Source: CAZGKW01 sp964526295 (GTDB lineage: Bacteria; Planctomycetota; Phycisphaerae; FEN-1346). From it: DNA of 64,000 bases. Positions 37,701-44,824 of the stretch are shown in pieces (position 1 is the first letter of the stretch; every line of letters begins with the position of its first letter). The position numbers and the translations under genes were made by a program. The notes under the pieces were generated by a model. It did no database searches. It was not told where the DNA came from and worked only from the letters and a program-made list of their open reading frames with translations. Where the stretch lies: positions 150,156 through 214,155 of the forward strand of contig CAZGKW010000001.1 of NCBI GenBank assembly GCA_964526295.1, in the 5' to 3' direction.

Positions 37701-38312
37701 GGCGCGGTTCTGCCCCGGGGCCTTCGCGTAGGCCTTGGCGAACTCGAGCTTCAGCGTCACGAGCTTCGGGGCCTTGCCCGTCTTCTCAACGAGGAGCTTG
37801 TAGCCCTGGCCGGGGTCGAACAGGAGCCGGGCCGGCTCGCCCCCGAGCGTCGCCCGGGTGACGGCGACGTCCGCCAGGCGAAGCGGCACCTGGTGCCATC
37901 CCTCCTTCAAGAGCTCGACGTGGACGTCGGCCTCGACCGTGACGACGTCCCTCGAGACGGTCGCCACGCCGGAGAACTCCGTGACGAGGGCATCGACGGG
38001 CGGCGTGACCTCCTCCGGCGGGGCGTGGGCCTTCCGGGCGGCCTGCCACAGGTCGATGAACTCCTCATAGGGCAGGAAGACGCCGCGGCCCTCCCTCTCG
38101 AAGACCTCCCGGAGCTTTTCGTAGGGGATGTAGATGCTCTGTTCGGTGATCCTGCTCTCGTCGGCGCCGTCGGCCGGCGGAGGCAGCGCGGCGGCCCCCG
38201 GAGCAGGCCGCGGCTCGGGCGCGGGCGCTGCCGCGCCAGGGCCGCTCCACCCCCCGAGCACCAGTGCCACGACCACCGCCGGCCACACGCACCGAGCCTG
38301 AATGTGTCGCAT
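34695..38312 (-). CDS. Large 1205-aa secreted, membrane-anchored protein, paralogue of the giant protein
   Basis: A 1205-aa protein with a signal peptide (ARCVWPAVVVALVLGGWSG) and a short Pro/Ala linker. The module opening SIYIPYEKLREVF, then GVFLPYEEFIDLWQAARKA, is shared in outline with both halves of the downstream protein. About 900 residues of apparently beta-rich repeats follow, then three membrane segments near residues 1030-1120 and a highly charged Lys/Glu/Pro/Gln cytoplasmic tail. I start at 38312 (GAGAGGAC before the ATG); the open frame reaches 38525 without a signal peptide. The stop overlaps the next ATG by a few bases, so the two are translationally coupled. I know no family for it. 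Confidence 0.85.
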   Translation of the reverse strand: MRHIQARCVWPAVVVALVLGGWSGPGAAAPAPEPRPAPGAAALPPPADGADESRITEQSIYIPYEKLREVFEREGRGVFLPYEEFIDLWQAARKAHAPPEEVTPPVDALVTEFSGVATVSRDVVTVEADVHVELLKEGWHQVPLRLADVAVTRATLGGEPARLLFDPGQGYKLLVEKTGKAPKLVTLKLEFAKAYAKAPGQNRASFQSPLAPVSRWDVTIPEAGVKVNIHPMLAATEVPADADADETHVLAFVGAAPEVRIEWTPKAEGARGLEALASVKAEQQVWIDEGVTRTRTLLGYEISRAEVSTLVVDVPADQKVAGVFDPNVREWSVEAAPAEAGRPEKQRITVQLFEPAKGSQDLIVELEKFTTAGDGEVVVPVVQAVGVGRQMGVVVVKVAAGLRAEAGRTDKLLQLDTAELPANLKRADWDFSYRYATLPFGLALSVEKIQPRVLATALAEVHLRPEALTVDFLAVYDVQRAGVFGLAVEVPEGYEVRQVGGASVGAAQPVEVDTHHVEGQDPRRLVVNLSRKAMGKVALAVKLHRPLREPDLLAPTGKAAAISPPLPRVLDVERETGRLVVYAPESLHVNPTETTGLRTISYAEAVQGLRNTRASDEKAVLAFAYTDEPASLALAAERRKPHVTVAQLLEMRVESGVVKYAATFFYSIRYSGVKAVRIDVPAELADEVRVTTGGVRKRALEGEEAPQDLAEGYVAWGLEREAELIGDLAIRLAWETKVDKLDTGKPVPLTVPRLVPRGADRAWGQIVLAKAETIDVAPEGEPTGLRPVDPQYDLYGGRKVKDASRAFEFHDAWSLTVQATRYEPMDVKATAIESALVRMVVTPSDVTSVQALYRMRSVRQRLAVEFPETGDEGGVEPLMLWVNGQRRDVEQGEAGSGRYYIPLVGLAPDEPFLVELRYAMPGGAGHLETPTFPEEPAIQRVWLSVYVPKDRTYLGKTGPWNDVFTWHYRGFRLWPESTYSAEWLISQVVAGTGVDQARLMDFATEGRHLLFSTLRPEGGPDGALHVYTINGTAFAAIVTIIILAIGARLLRKDLAQRVLVVGVLIVIWVLLSVFMPSFWRAMFSNAAAAACFVVAIVWIVWYVVVTRPRDPAVQARAKARQEARIAEAQARTEAARARRDAIQARRGVRQDKPPAGKAKQPAKDEQPPPKKEDEKPDEGGPKAPAEGEGESDTAEGNQEGGDRHA

Positions 38313-38603
38313 ATCCGTGTCCTCTCGTCCGGATTCGTGGAAATGCCCCGGCCGGACCGCTGCGGCGTCGGGCCGGCCCTCGGCGTCCGCCCTCGCTGAG
38401 GGCGGTCCTTGCGCCCCTCGGCGGCGTCCGACGGACCGGCCCACCCGGCCGCCGAAACCGCGAACGCACCCCCGGCGCCCCCCGGCGGGTTCGTCCTTGC
38501 CCTTTAGACGCTTTTCGCGCCGCAAGGTTCCCGATTCTTCATCGATTTGTAGCGTGTGGGAGGCCCGCCGCCACGAAAAACACGGCCCGGCCGGGAGATG
38601 TTA

Positions 38604-38702
38604 CGCCGCCGTTACAGTCGCCCTGAAGGCGGCGGTCGATGCGAAGCGGGGGCCGGCCGGGGACGATAGAGGAAGCGCGGCAGCCGCCCGGGGCCGCCGC
38701 GC
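38604..38702 (-). terminator. Hairpins in the 433-base gap between the giant operon and the AsmA-like gene
   Basis: The gap 38313-38745 carries no convincing gene. It has two GC hairpins: 7-bp stems CGCCGCC/GGCGGCG (38604-38610 with 38628-38634) and GCGCGGC/GCCGCGC (38675-38681 with 38696-38702). On the minus strand they follow the AsmA-like gene and could end its transcript. No U-run follows either. The part nearer 38312 must hold the promoter of the giant operon, but I see no convincing -35/-10 pair. Confidence 0.3.
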
Positions 38703-38745
38703 CTCCTCCATCCAACCCTCTCTTCCCCGCCCTGCGGGCGGAGGG

Positions 38746-39651
38746 CTACTCGTCGTCGCCCGTACCGAAGCCCTTGAAGAGGTCCTTGACGCCCTCGCCG
38801 ACCTTCTCCGTGGCGTCCTTCAAGGATTCGGCCCCGGGCAGGCCTTTCTTCTCGTCGCCGGTCTCCTTGCCGAAGCCGAGCCTCTCGGCGAAGTCGCCGC
38901 CGGTCTGGCCGATGAGGTCCTGGGCCCCTTTGCCGAGCGACGCGGTCGCCTGCTGAAGGTCGTCGCCGATGGCCTTCCGCAGCTCCGCCGGCAGGGCGTC
39001 GCCCCCCGCTTCCAGGACGGCGGCCATGATGGCCGGGACGACCCGTGCGACCAGCTCCGGCAGGGCCACCCCGGCGGCGTTGTCCTTCGTCACGTTCTTC
39101 AGCTCGATCTTCTTCACCTTGATGGGCGGCGGCTCGCGCCCACCGAAAGCCGGGAGGAGCCGGACGTGGGCCGTCACGTCCGTGATGAGGATCGTGTCGA
39201 CCTTGACCTTCTTGCCCTCCTTGGCAGGCCCCTTCGGCGGTTCGCCGGGCGGGCCGCCGAGCGTCTCCAGGTGGTCGAGGACCGTCTGGACGTTGCTGCC
39301 GCCGGGCTTCTGCTCGACGTAGACGTCGAGGCCGTGGATCTCGAACGTGTTCACCTCGACCGTCTCCGAGAAGAGGGTCCTCGGGCGGACCTTGACGTGG
39401 AACGTGCCGCTCCTGAGGAGGTGGGGCGTCTCGAATCCCTCGGGGTTCGAGACTTCGAGGCCCTCGATGGTGACCTCGCCGCTGGTCAGGCCGACGCTCA
39501 CGTCATCGACGGCGGTCCTGGTGCCGAGGGCGTAGGTCGCCCCCTCCTCGATGCCCGTCTTGGCCAGGCTGTCCTTGAAGATGAAGACGCCCACAACCGC
39601 CAGAACCAGCCCGACGACGAGCACAATCACGATCCTGCCGACGGTCTTCAT
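38746..39651 (-). CDS. AsmA-like membrane-anchored protein
   Basis: A 301-aa protein. The ATG at 39651 follows GGGGAGAA. One N-terminal membrane anchor (residues 3-22, TVGRIVIVLVVGLVLAVVGV) is followed by an AsmA-type start (DDVSVGLTSGEVTIEGLEVSN, VEVNTFEIHGLDVYVEQ). AsmA proteins expose repeated beta-strands to the periplasm and help outer-membrane or lipid trafficking. This one is short, has only the N-terminal AsmA segment and ends in a helical Gly/Lys-rich region (TEKVGEGVKDLFKGFG). It lies 155 bases downstream of the MarR gene on the same strand. Confidence 0.75.
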   Translation of the reverse strand: MKTVGRIVIVLVVGLVLAVVGVFIFKDSLAKTGIEEGATYALGTRTAVDDVSVGLTSGEVTIEGLEVSNPEGFETPHLLRSGTFHVKVRPRTLFSETVEVNTFEIHGLDVYVEQKPGGSNVQTVLDHLETLGGPPGEPPKGPAKEGKKVKVDTILITDVTAHVRLLPAFGGREPPPIKVKKIELKNVTKDNAAGVALPELVARVVPAIMAAVLEAGGDALPAELRKAIGDDLQQATASLGKGAQDLIGQTGGDFAERLGFGKETGDEKKGLPGAESLKDATEKVGEGVKDLFKGFGTGDDE

Positions 39652-39806
39652 GGCGTTCTCCCCTGTCCGGCCTCCCGAGGGCGGGAGGCGTGTCTCCCGA
39701 CGGTTTCCGCAATTGTCGCAGGTGTCCCTCGGGGAAGCCAGGGACAATCGAAACCGTCGAACCGGGTCCCGGCGCGAACACGCCGGGCTTCGGCCCAGTG
39801 CCGGCC

Positions 39807-40274
39807 TCAGCCGGCCTCCTGGACCACGTCGACGATCTGGGCCAAGTCCGCCCGGACGCGTTCCCACCGGTCGCGGCCGAGGCGGCCGACGACCTCATCC
39901 TGGGCCTCCTGCCAGTAGGGGATGGCCTCGGCCAGGAGGCGACGGCCGTCGTCGGTCAGCTCGACGGCCACGGCCCGCCCGCCAGGGCCACCGCAGGTCG
40001 CCACCAGGCCGCGCGAGGCCAGCGGCTTCAGGTTCCGCGACAGCGTCGAGCGGTCCATTCCCAGTTCGCGGGCCAGGCGAGACTTGCCGGCCGACCCCAG
40101 GACCTCGATCTCCAGGAGCACGATGAGCTGGGTCGACCTCAGGCCCACCGGCGCCAGACGCTCGTCGAAGAGGCGGGTCAGCGACCGCGCCGCCCGACGC
40201 AGGTTCGAGCAGGCGCACTCCTCGGCGGCCTCGCGGCACAGGTCGGCATCGAGCTTGGGCGGGGGCTCGTCCAT
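39807..40274 (-). CDS. MarR family transcriptional regulator
   Basis: A 155-aa winged-helix repressor. The N-terminal dimerisation helix ECACSNLRRAARSLTRLFDERL contains C20 and C22 (and C13 just before), placed as in thiol-sensing MarR proteins. The recognition helix region is AGKSRLARELGMDRSTLSRNLKPLASRGLV, and the wing is GGPGGRAVAVELTDDGRRLL. Redox control through the N-terminal cysteines is plausible but unproven. A palindromic operator-like site (TTGTATATGCAA) lies about 345 bases upstream of its start. Confidence 0.9.
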   Translation of the reverse strand: MDEPPPKLDADLCREAAEECACSNLRRAARSLTRLFDERLAPVGLRSTQLIVLLEIEVLGSAGKSRLARELGMDRSTLSRNLKPLASRGLVATCGGPGGRAVAVELTDDGRRLLAEAIPYWQEAQDEVVGRLGRDRWERVRADLAQIVDVVQEAG

Positions 40275-40344
40275 TTCAATCGACTATAGGGCCCGGGCCC
40301 GGTGGGATTCAAGGCGGCGTTTGCCCGGGGGCGGCGAGCGGCCG

Positions 40345-40441
40345 GTTCGACCCCCAGTGCCGGGGAAGGAAGCCCCCGGGGGGAGTGGGGCCCGCGGCAC
40401 GGGGCCACGGCAAGTCCTCCCCCGGCAGTGGGGGTCGAACC
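40345..40441. repeat. Long inverted repeat (22-bp arms, one mismatch)
   Basis: GGTTCGACCCCCAGTGCCGG at the start of the left arm (40345-40366) is complementary to the right arm at 40420-40441, with one mismatch over 22 bases and a 53-base spacer. It would form a very stable cruciform or RNA hairpin. It lies in the 606-base intergenic stretch between the MarR and response-regulator genes. The arm resembles a tRNA T-arm (GGTTCGA) but no tRNA is present. A terminator, attachment site or element remnant are all possible. Confidence 0.6.
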
Positions 40442-40567
40442 GCAAGAGCATCGGGGCCGTGGGGCCCGGGGGCCGCGCCGGCGCCCGTCCGGCCGCGTGC
40501 GAAGCCACCCCCCGGCGCGAGCCCGCCGGGCCCCGCCTCCAGGAAGGCCCACAGCACGGCGCTGCGG

Positions 40568-40593
40568 ACTCCGACCGGCTACTCCGACCGGCT
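40568..40593. repeat. Perfect 13-bp tandem repeat
   Basis: ACTCCGACCGGCT occurs twice head to tail at 40568-40580 and 40581-40593. It lies just before the palindromic site at 40619 and may be a pair of protein-binding sites. Confidence 0.6.
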
Positions 40594-40618
40594 GAGGTCG
40601 CCCTTTCGTGCTGGTACA

Positions 40619-40630
40619 TTGTATATGCAA
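40619..40630. promoter_or_regulatory. Palindromic operator-like site TTGTATATGCAA
   Basis: This 12-base site is a near-perfect palindrome (10 of 12 positions) and is A/T-rich in a very GC-rich region. It looks like a MarR-type operator (TTGnATATnCAA). It stands between the 13-bp tandem repeat and a hairpin at 40632-40663 (8-bp stem GCGCCGGG/CCCGGCGC). It could control the small ORF at 40719 or the distant MarR gene. Confidence 0.35.
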
Positions 40631-40718
40631 CGCGCCGGGCGGACAAGGCCCCTTTCCCGGCGCACACCTGGGCCCTCTGTGAGGCGAAACCGCCAGTGGA
40701 TAAGGAGGCGCAATCGCC

Positions 40719-40817
40719 ATGCACCGGAAGACGGGGCAGGCGCCGACCCCGGGAGAACGCCTCGCCCCTGGGGCGAGGCGGGGAAGGCGGAGGCGACCGG
40801 CCGGTCGCCTGAGTTGA
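40719..40817 (+). CDS. Possible 32-aa Arg-rich small protein or leader peptide
   Basis: ATG at 40719 with TAAGGAGG at 40701-40708; the 32-codon product is MHRKTGQAPTPGER followed by an Arg/Pro/Gly-rich end. Two hairpins with the same GGCG/CGCC stem lie at 40683-40694 and 40707-40718; the second covers the last bases of the ribosome site and could hide it. Two more perfect palindromic stems fall inside the ORF (40758-40780 and 40792-40809). Either a regulated small gene or chance within a structured RNA. No family is recognisable. Confidence 0.3.
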   Translation: MHRKTGQAPTPGERLAPGARRGRRRRPAGRLS

Positions 40818-40880
40818 CTGCCTGCCCCGCCCTCCCGCTCTGCGGCCGCACCTCGGCCGCCCGCGCGGGCCGTAGGGCGG

Positions 40881-41534
40881 TCACTCCTCCAGCGGCGTCA
40901 GTCCCTCGCGGATGGCGTATCGGGTCAGGTCGGCCACGCTGTGCAGGTCGAGCTTGTGCATGATGTTCTGGCGATGGGTGTCGACCGTGCTGGCGCTCAG
41001 GTGCAGTCGGGCGGCGGCCCCTTTGGTCGAGTGGCCCTCGGCCAGGAGCTGGAGGACCTCGCGTTCGCGCGGCGTCAGGGCGGGCCGGGCCGGTTTCGTC
41101 GGGCCCGGCTGGTCGGCGACGTACGCCTCGACCACCCGGTCGGCGATCACCGGGCTCAGATACGTGTGGCCCTCCATGACGGTCCGGATGGCCTCGGCCA
41201 GCTCGTCGAAGGCCGAGTCCTTCAGGACGTAGGCCCCGGCGCCGGCCTTGAGCATCTCGCCGGCGAACCGCCGGTCGGCGTGCATCGACAGGGCCACGAT
41301 CCGCGTCTTCGGACACCGCCGCTTGATCTGCCGGGCCGCGTCGATGCCGTTCAGGTCCGGCATGGTGACGTCCATGATGACGACGTGGGGCTTCGTCTCG
41401 CGAGCGAGTTGGACGGCGTCGCGCCCGTTCTCGGTCTCGCCCACGACCTCGAACTCGGGGACCTTGTCCAGGAGGGCCCGCAGCCCCTCGCGCAGGATGC
41501 GATGATCGTCGGCCAACAGGATCGTCGTCGTCAT
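40881..41534 (-). CDS. NarL/FixJ-type response regulator (LuxR HTH)
   Basis: A 217-aa two-component regulator. The receiver domain (residues 1-125) has acidic D9-D10, the phospho-acceptor D55 in VVIMDVTMPDLNG, the conserved Ser/Thr switch region (VALSMHAD) and the Lys in YVLKDSAF. The LuxR-type helix-turn-helix (LTPREREVLQLLAEGHSTKG, SASTVDTHRQNIMHKL) is at about 148-205. It follows the six-PAS kinase gene by 25 bases on the same strand, so the two form a cognate pair. Confidence 0.95.
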   Translation of the reverse strand: MTTTILLADDHRILREGLRALLDKVPEFEVVGETENGRDAVQLARETKPHVVIMDVTMPDLNGIDAARQIKRRCPKTRIVALSMHADRRFAGEMLKAGAGAYVLKDSAFDELAEAIRTVMEGHTYLSPVIADRVVEAYVADQPGPTKPARPALTPREREVLQLLAEGHSTKGAAARLHLSASTVDTHRQNIMHKLDLHSVADLTRYAIREGLTPLEE

Positions 41535-41559
41535 AGCGTTCTCCCGTGCGTTCGCCCGG

Positions 41560-44559
41560 CTATGTGGCCTGCTCTCCCTGCCGGGCCGGTGCGACGAGCG
41601 TCGCCCGGGTGCCCCGTCCGGGGGCCGAGTCGATCTCGAGCCGGCCCCCGAGGTACTCGATCCGCTCCCGCACGCCGAACAGGCCGAACCCGCCCCTGGC
41701 GTCCGTCCCCGGACGGATCGTCTCCGGGTCGAAGCCCGCGCCGTCGTCCTCGACGGTGATCCGCACTTGCCCCTCGGTGCGGGCCAGGCGGACCGTCACG
41801 TTCTGGGCCCGGACGTGGCGGACGACGTTTCGCAGCAGCTCGCCGGTCGCCCGGAAAAGAGCGACGCGGACCTCCTCCGCCAGAGGGCACGGCCCGGCGT
41901 CGGCCTCGAACCTTGCCGCCAGGCCGCCCTCGGCCCCAGTCCGATCGACCAGCCACGCCAGGGCGTCGGTGAAGTCCAGCTCGTACAGGACGGGCGGGCC
42001 GAGGTCCAGGACGGCCGTCCGCGTCCCTCCCAGGGCCTCGTCCACGAGGCCGCGGACCTGGGCGAGGTCGTCGGCGTTTACCTCGGCGGACGCCTGCTCG
42101 AGCTGCTGGAGCTTGAGCTTGGCGGTGGCCAGCGTCTGGGCCACGTCGTCGTGGAGGTTGGCGGCGAGCCGACGGCGGGTCCGTTCCTCGACACGCGAGA
42201 GATCGGCCGCCAGCTCCCGCAATTGCTCCTCCCGTCGGCGGAGCGCCTCCTCAGCCCGCGCCCGGGCCGTTATGTCCTGGGCCGACCCGAAGATGCGGGC
42301 CGGGCGTCCAGCCTCGTCGCTCGCGACCTCGGCCCGGGAATGGACCACGCGGACCTCCCCGTCGGGCCGAACGATGCGGTACTCGCTGTCATACGGGGCA
42401 CCGGTCTCGATGCTGCGGGCGAACTCGCGGTCCGCCCGCTCGCGGTCGTCCGGATGGATCCTTTCGAGGAACGCCTCGTACGGCATGCCTCCCGGCCTCG
42501 GTTCCAGGCTGAAGATGCGGTACAGCTCGTCGCACCAGTAGGCCGTCTCGGAGCCGATGCGGTACTCCCAGCTCCCCAAATGGGCGAGCTGCTGGGCATG
42601 GAGCAGTTGCCCCCGGCTGCGGCGAAGCGCCTCCTCGGCCTGCTTGCGCTCGGTGATGTCCACGCCGGAGGACAGGACGCCCGTGCCGCGGCCCTCGGCG
42701 TCGGGCAGGACGGTGTTGTGCCAGGCGATGAGGCGCTCCTCGCCGTCGCGGTTGACGATGGGGTTCTCGGCGTGCTCGCGCGGCTCGATGCGCCCCGCCA
42801 TGAGGTCGCGGAAGATGGCCCGGACCCGGTCGCGCTCGCGTGCCGGGACGAACTCGTCGAACCAGTTCCGACCGACGACCTCCGGGGCGGGCCGCCCCAA
42901 GATCTCGCAGCCCCGGGGGTTGATCAACGTGACGACGCCCGCCGCGTCCAGTGCCACGAAGGTGACGGGCGCGAGGTCGAGGTAACGCCGGGCCCGGTCC
43001 CTCTCGGCACGGAGTTCCTCCTCGGCCTGCTTGCGCTCGGTGATGTCCACGCCGTAGACGTTCGCGTAGCCGAGCGAGGCGACGGGCACGACGTGCAGGG
43101 CGAACGTCATCCCCGCGTAACGGACTTCGGTGCGCTCCGTGCGGCGGTTCGCAAGCACGCGCGCGACCAGGTCGCACCAGTCCGGGGGCACCTGACGCCC
43201 GGTCCCCGATCCCCGTTCGCGAAGCAGGGCCTTGGCCGGCGTGTTGGCGAACAGGACGGCCCCGTGTTGGGCGATCCGCATCACGGGATACGGGTTCTCT
43301 GAGGGGAACCGGGCCAGGCCGCGGACGGCCCGCCGGGCCCGCTTGCGTTCGGTGATGTTCTCGTGGGCGACCACGACGCGGCGGGGCCCGTCGCCCGGGA
43401 ACGGCGTGACCCGGCCGATGAACCACCGCTGCTCGCCGGGCGAGTGGCAAGGGTATTCCAGGACGAACGACGGGGCGTCTCCCGCGAGGACCCGCCGGAT
43501 GCCGGCGGCGAAGGCCCGGGCCTGGGGGGCGTCGTCTCCGACGGCTTCGTCGCAGACGGCCAAGTAGTTCGTCCCCTCCGAGACCGCCTCGGCCGAGAGG
43601 CCGTTCTCCTCGGCGAACCGGCGCCACGACTTGTTCACCAGAAGGATCCGCCCCTGCTCGTCCAGCAAGGAGATGTGGTCCGACAGGCCGTCGAGCGTCG
43701 ACCGCAGGGACCGCTCCGATTCGCGGAGGGCCTGCTCGGTCTGCCTTCGCTCCGTGATATCCTGGACCGTGCCGGCGTAGCCGACCAGTTCCCCCCGCTC
43801 GCCGAAGACGGCCTCGGTCTCGTTGCGGACCCAGACGGTCTCGCCGTCGGTGCGGACGGCGCGGTATTCGTGGGTGAACGGCTCCCGTCTTTCGACGGCG
43901 TCGCGGATGGTGCTCTCCCACAGATCGAGGTCGTCGGGATGGACGAAGGACCGGGCAAACTCGTAGGAGGGCGGCCGGCGAGGGGCCTTGAATACCTCGT
44001 AGACCTGATCGGACCACTCCGCCCGGCCGGAGGCGATGTCCCAGGACCAGTGGCCCACCCGGGCGATCTTCTGGGCCCGCCGAAGCTTCGCCTCGCTCTC
44101 GCGCAGGGCCTCCTCGGCCTGTCTGCGGCGGGTGATGTCGCGGCGAACCTCGACGGCGCCGAGGAGGCGGCCCTCGGCATCGTGGACGGGGCTGGCCCGC
44201 ATGAACCAGTAACGGCCGTCGGCCAACTCAATGTCGCCCTCGGCCGGCTCCCCGGAGGAGAGGGCGGCCTGGACCGGGCACGCTTCGCAGGGACACTCGC
44301 GGCCGTGCCATGCCTCGTAGCAATGGCGGCCCACCAGCTCGCCGGGCGCGAGGCCCGCCGAGTCGGCGGCCGCCCGGTTGGCCCACACGATGCGAAAGTC
44401 CGTGTCGTGGAACGCAACGACCTCGGCGAGTCTGTCCAGGAGGGCGACCGGGTCGAGGCCCACCTCGCGCAGGGCCTCCTCGGCCGGTAGGCGCTCGTAC
44501 GCCTCAGCCGGAAGGCCCCTCCCGGTGACGTCCTCGGCGCGGTCCCGTTTCTCACGCAC
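41560..44559 (-). CDS. Soluble multi-PAS sensor histidine kinase (HisKA_3, NarX/DegS-like)
   Basis: A 999-aa protein with no membrane segment, so it is cytoplasmic. About six PAS/PAC units, each ending in a DITxRxxAEEAL-type linker, precede a HisKA_3 dimerisation helix with the phospho-acceptor His in RRLAANLHDDVAQTLATAK. An HATPase domain follows (RNVVRHVRAQNVTV, VEDDGAGFDPETI, GGFGLFGVRERIEYLGG). The first PAS has a Cys cluster (CYEAWHGRECPCEACP), so it might sense redox or bind a cofactor. GTG start at 44559 without a clear ribosome site; no better in-frame start exists nearby. It should phosphorylate the regulator just downstream. Confidence 0.93.
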   Translation of the reverse strand: MREKRDRAEDVTGRGLPAEAYERLPAEEALREVGLDPVALLDRLAEVVAFHDTDFRIVWANRAAADSAGLAPGELVGRHCYEAWHGRECPCEACPVQAALSSGEPAEGDIELADGRYWFMRASPVHDAEGRLLGAVEVRRDITRRRQAEEALRESEAKLRRAQKIARVGHWSWDIASGRAEWSDQVYEVFKAPRRPPSYEFARSFVHPDDLDLWESTIRDAVERREPFTHEYRAVRTDGETVWVRNETEAVFGERGELVGYAGTVQDITERRQTEQALRESERSLRSTLDGLSDHISLLDEQGRILLVNKSWRRFAEENGLSAEAVSEGTNYLAVCDEAVGDDAPQARAFAAGIRRVLAGDAPSFVLEYPCHSPGEQRWFIGRVTPFPGDGPRRVVVAHENITERKRARRAVRGLARFPSENPYPVMRIAQHGAVLFANTPAKALLRERGSGTGRQVPPDWCDLVARVLANRRTERTEVRYAGMTFALHVVPVASLGYANVYGVDITERKQAEEELRAERDRARRYLDLAPVTFVALDAAGVVTLINPRGCEILGRPAPEVVGRNWFDEFVPARERDRVRAIFRDLMAGRIEPREHAENPIVNRDGEERLIAWHNTVLPDAEGRGTGVLSSGVDITERKQAEEALRRSRGQLLHAQQLAHLGSWEYRIGSETAYWCDELYRIFSLEPRPGGMPYEAFLERIHPDDRERADREFARSIETGAPYDSEYRIVRPDGEVRVVHSRAEVASDEAGRPARIFGSAQDITARARAEEALRRREEQLRELAADLSRVEERTRRRLAANLHDDVAQTLATAKLKLQQLEQASAEVNADDLAQVRGLVDEALGGTRTAVLDLGPPVLYELDFTDALAWLVDRTGAEGGLAARFEADAGPCPLAEEVRVALFRATGELLRNVVRHVRAQNVTVRLARTEGQVRITVEDDGAGFDPETIRPGTDARGGFGLFGVRERIEYLGGRLEIDSAPGRGTRATLVAPARQGEQAT

Positions 44560-44824
44560 GACGGCAGGCCCCTTCGCGAGAAAGCAGCCGCAGATGAAGG
44601 CCGCCGCGACTCAGCTAGCCATCGGCTCTACCCACGCCCCACGAAATTTATTCTAGCCTGCCGCGGTCGGTAAGCGACAGAGATTTTCTTTCCCTGCGGC
44701 ATAGAGATGTCACGGCGGGCAGAGCAGCCGACGTGGGGTCCCCGGCCACTCGGCCGCCCTTTCCACAAGCTCTAACGCAGACGGGCAGACGTCACTTCGC
44801 GCGAAAATCGCGACGAAAACAGAC

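Noticed and set aside
40345..40441. tRNA gene suggested by GGTTCGACCCC
   Set aside because: No acceptor, D-arm or anticodon arm can be folded around it; it is one arm of an inverted repeat.
44560..44824. Promoter for the histidine kinase in an A/T-rich patch (TAGAAT on the minus strand)
   Set aside because: A -10-like hexamer is visible but no -35 at a sensible distance, so I did not list it as a feature.
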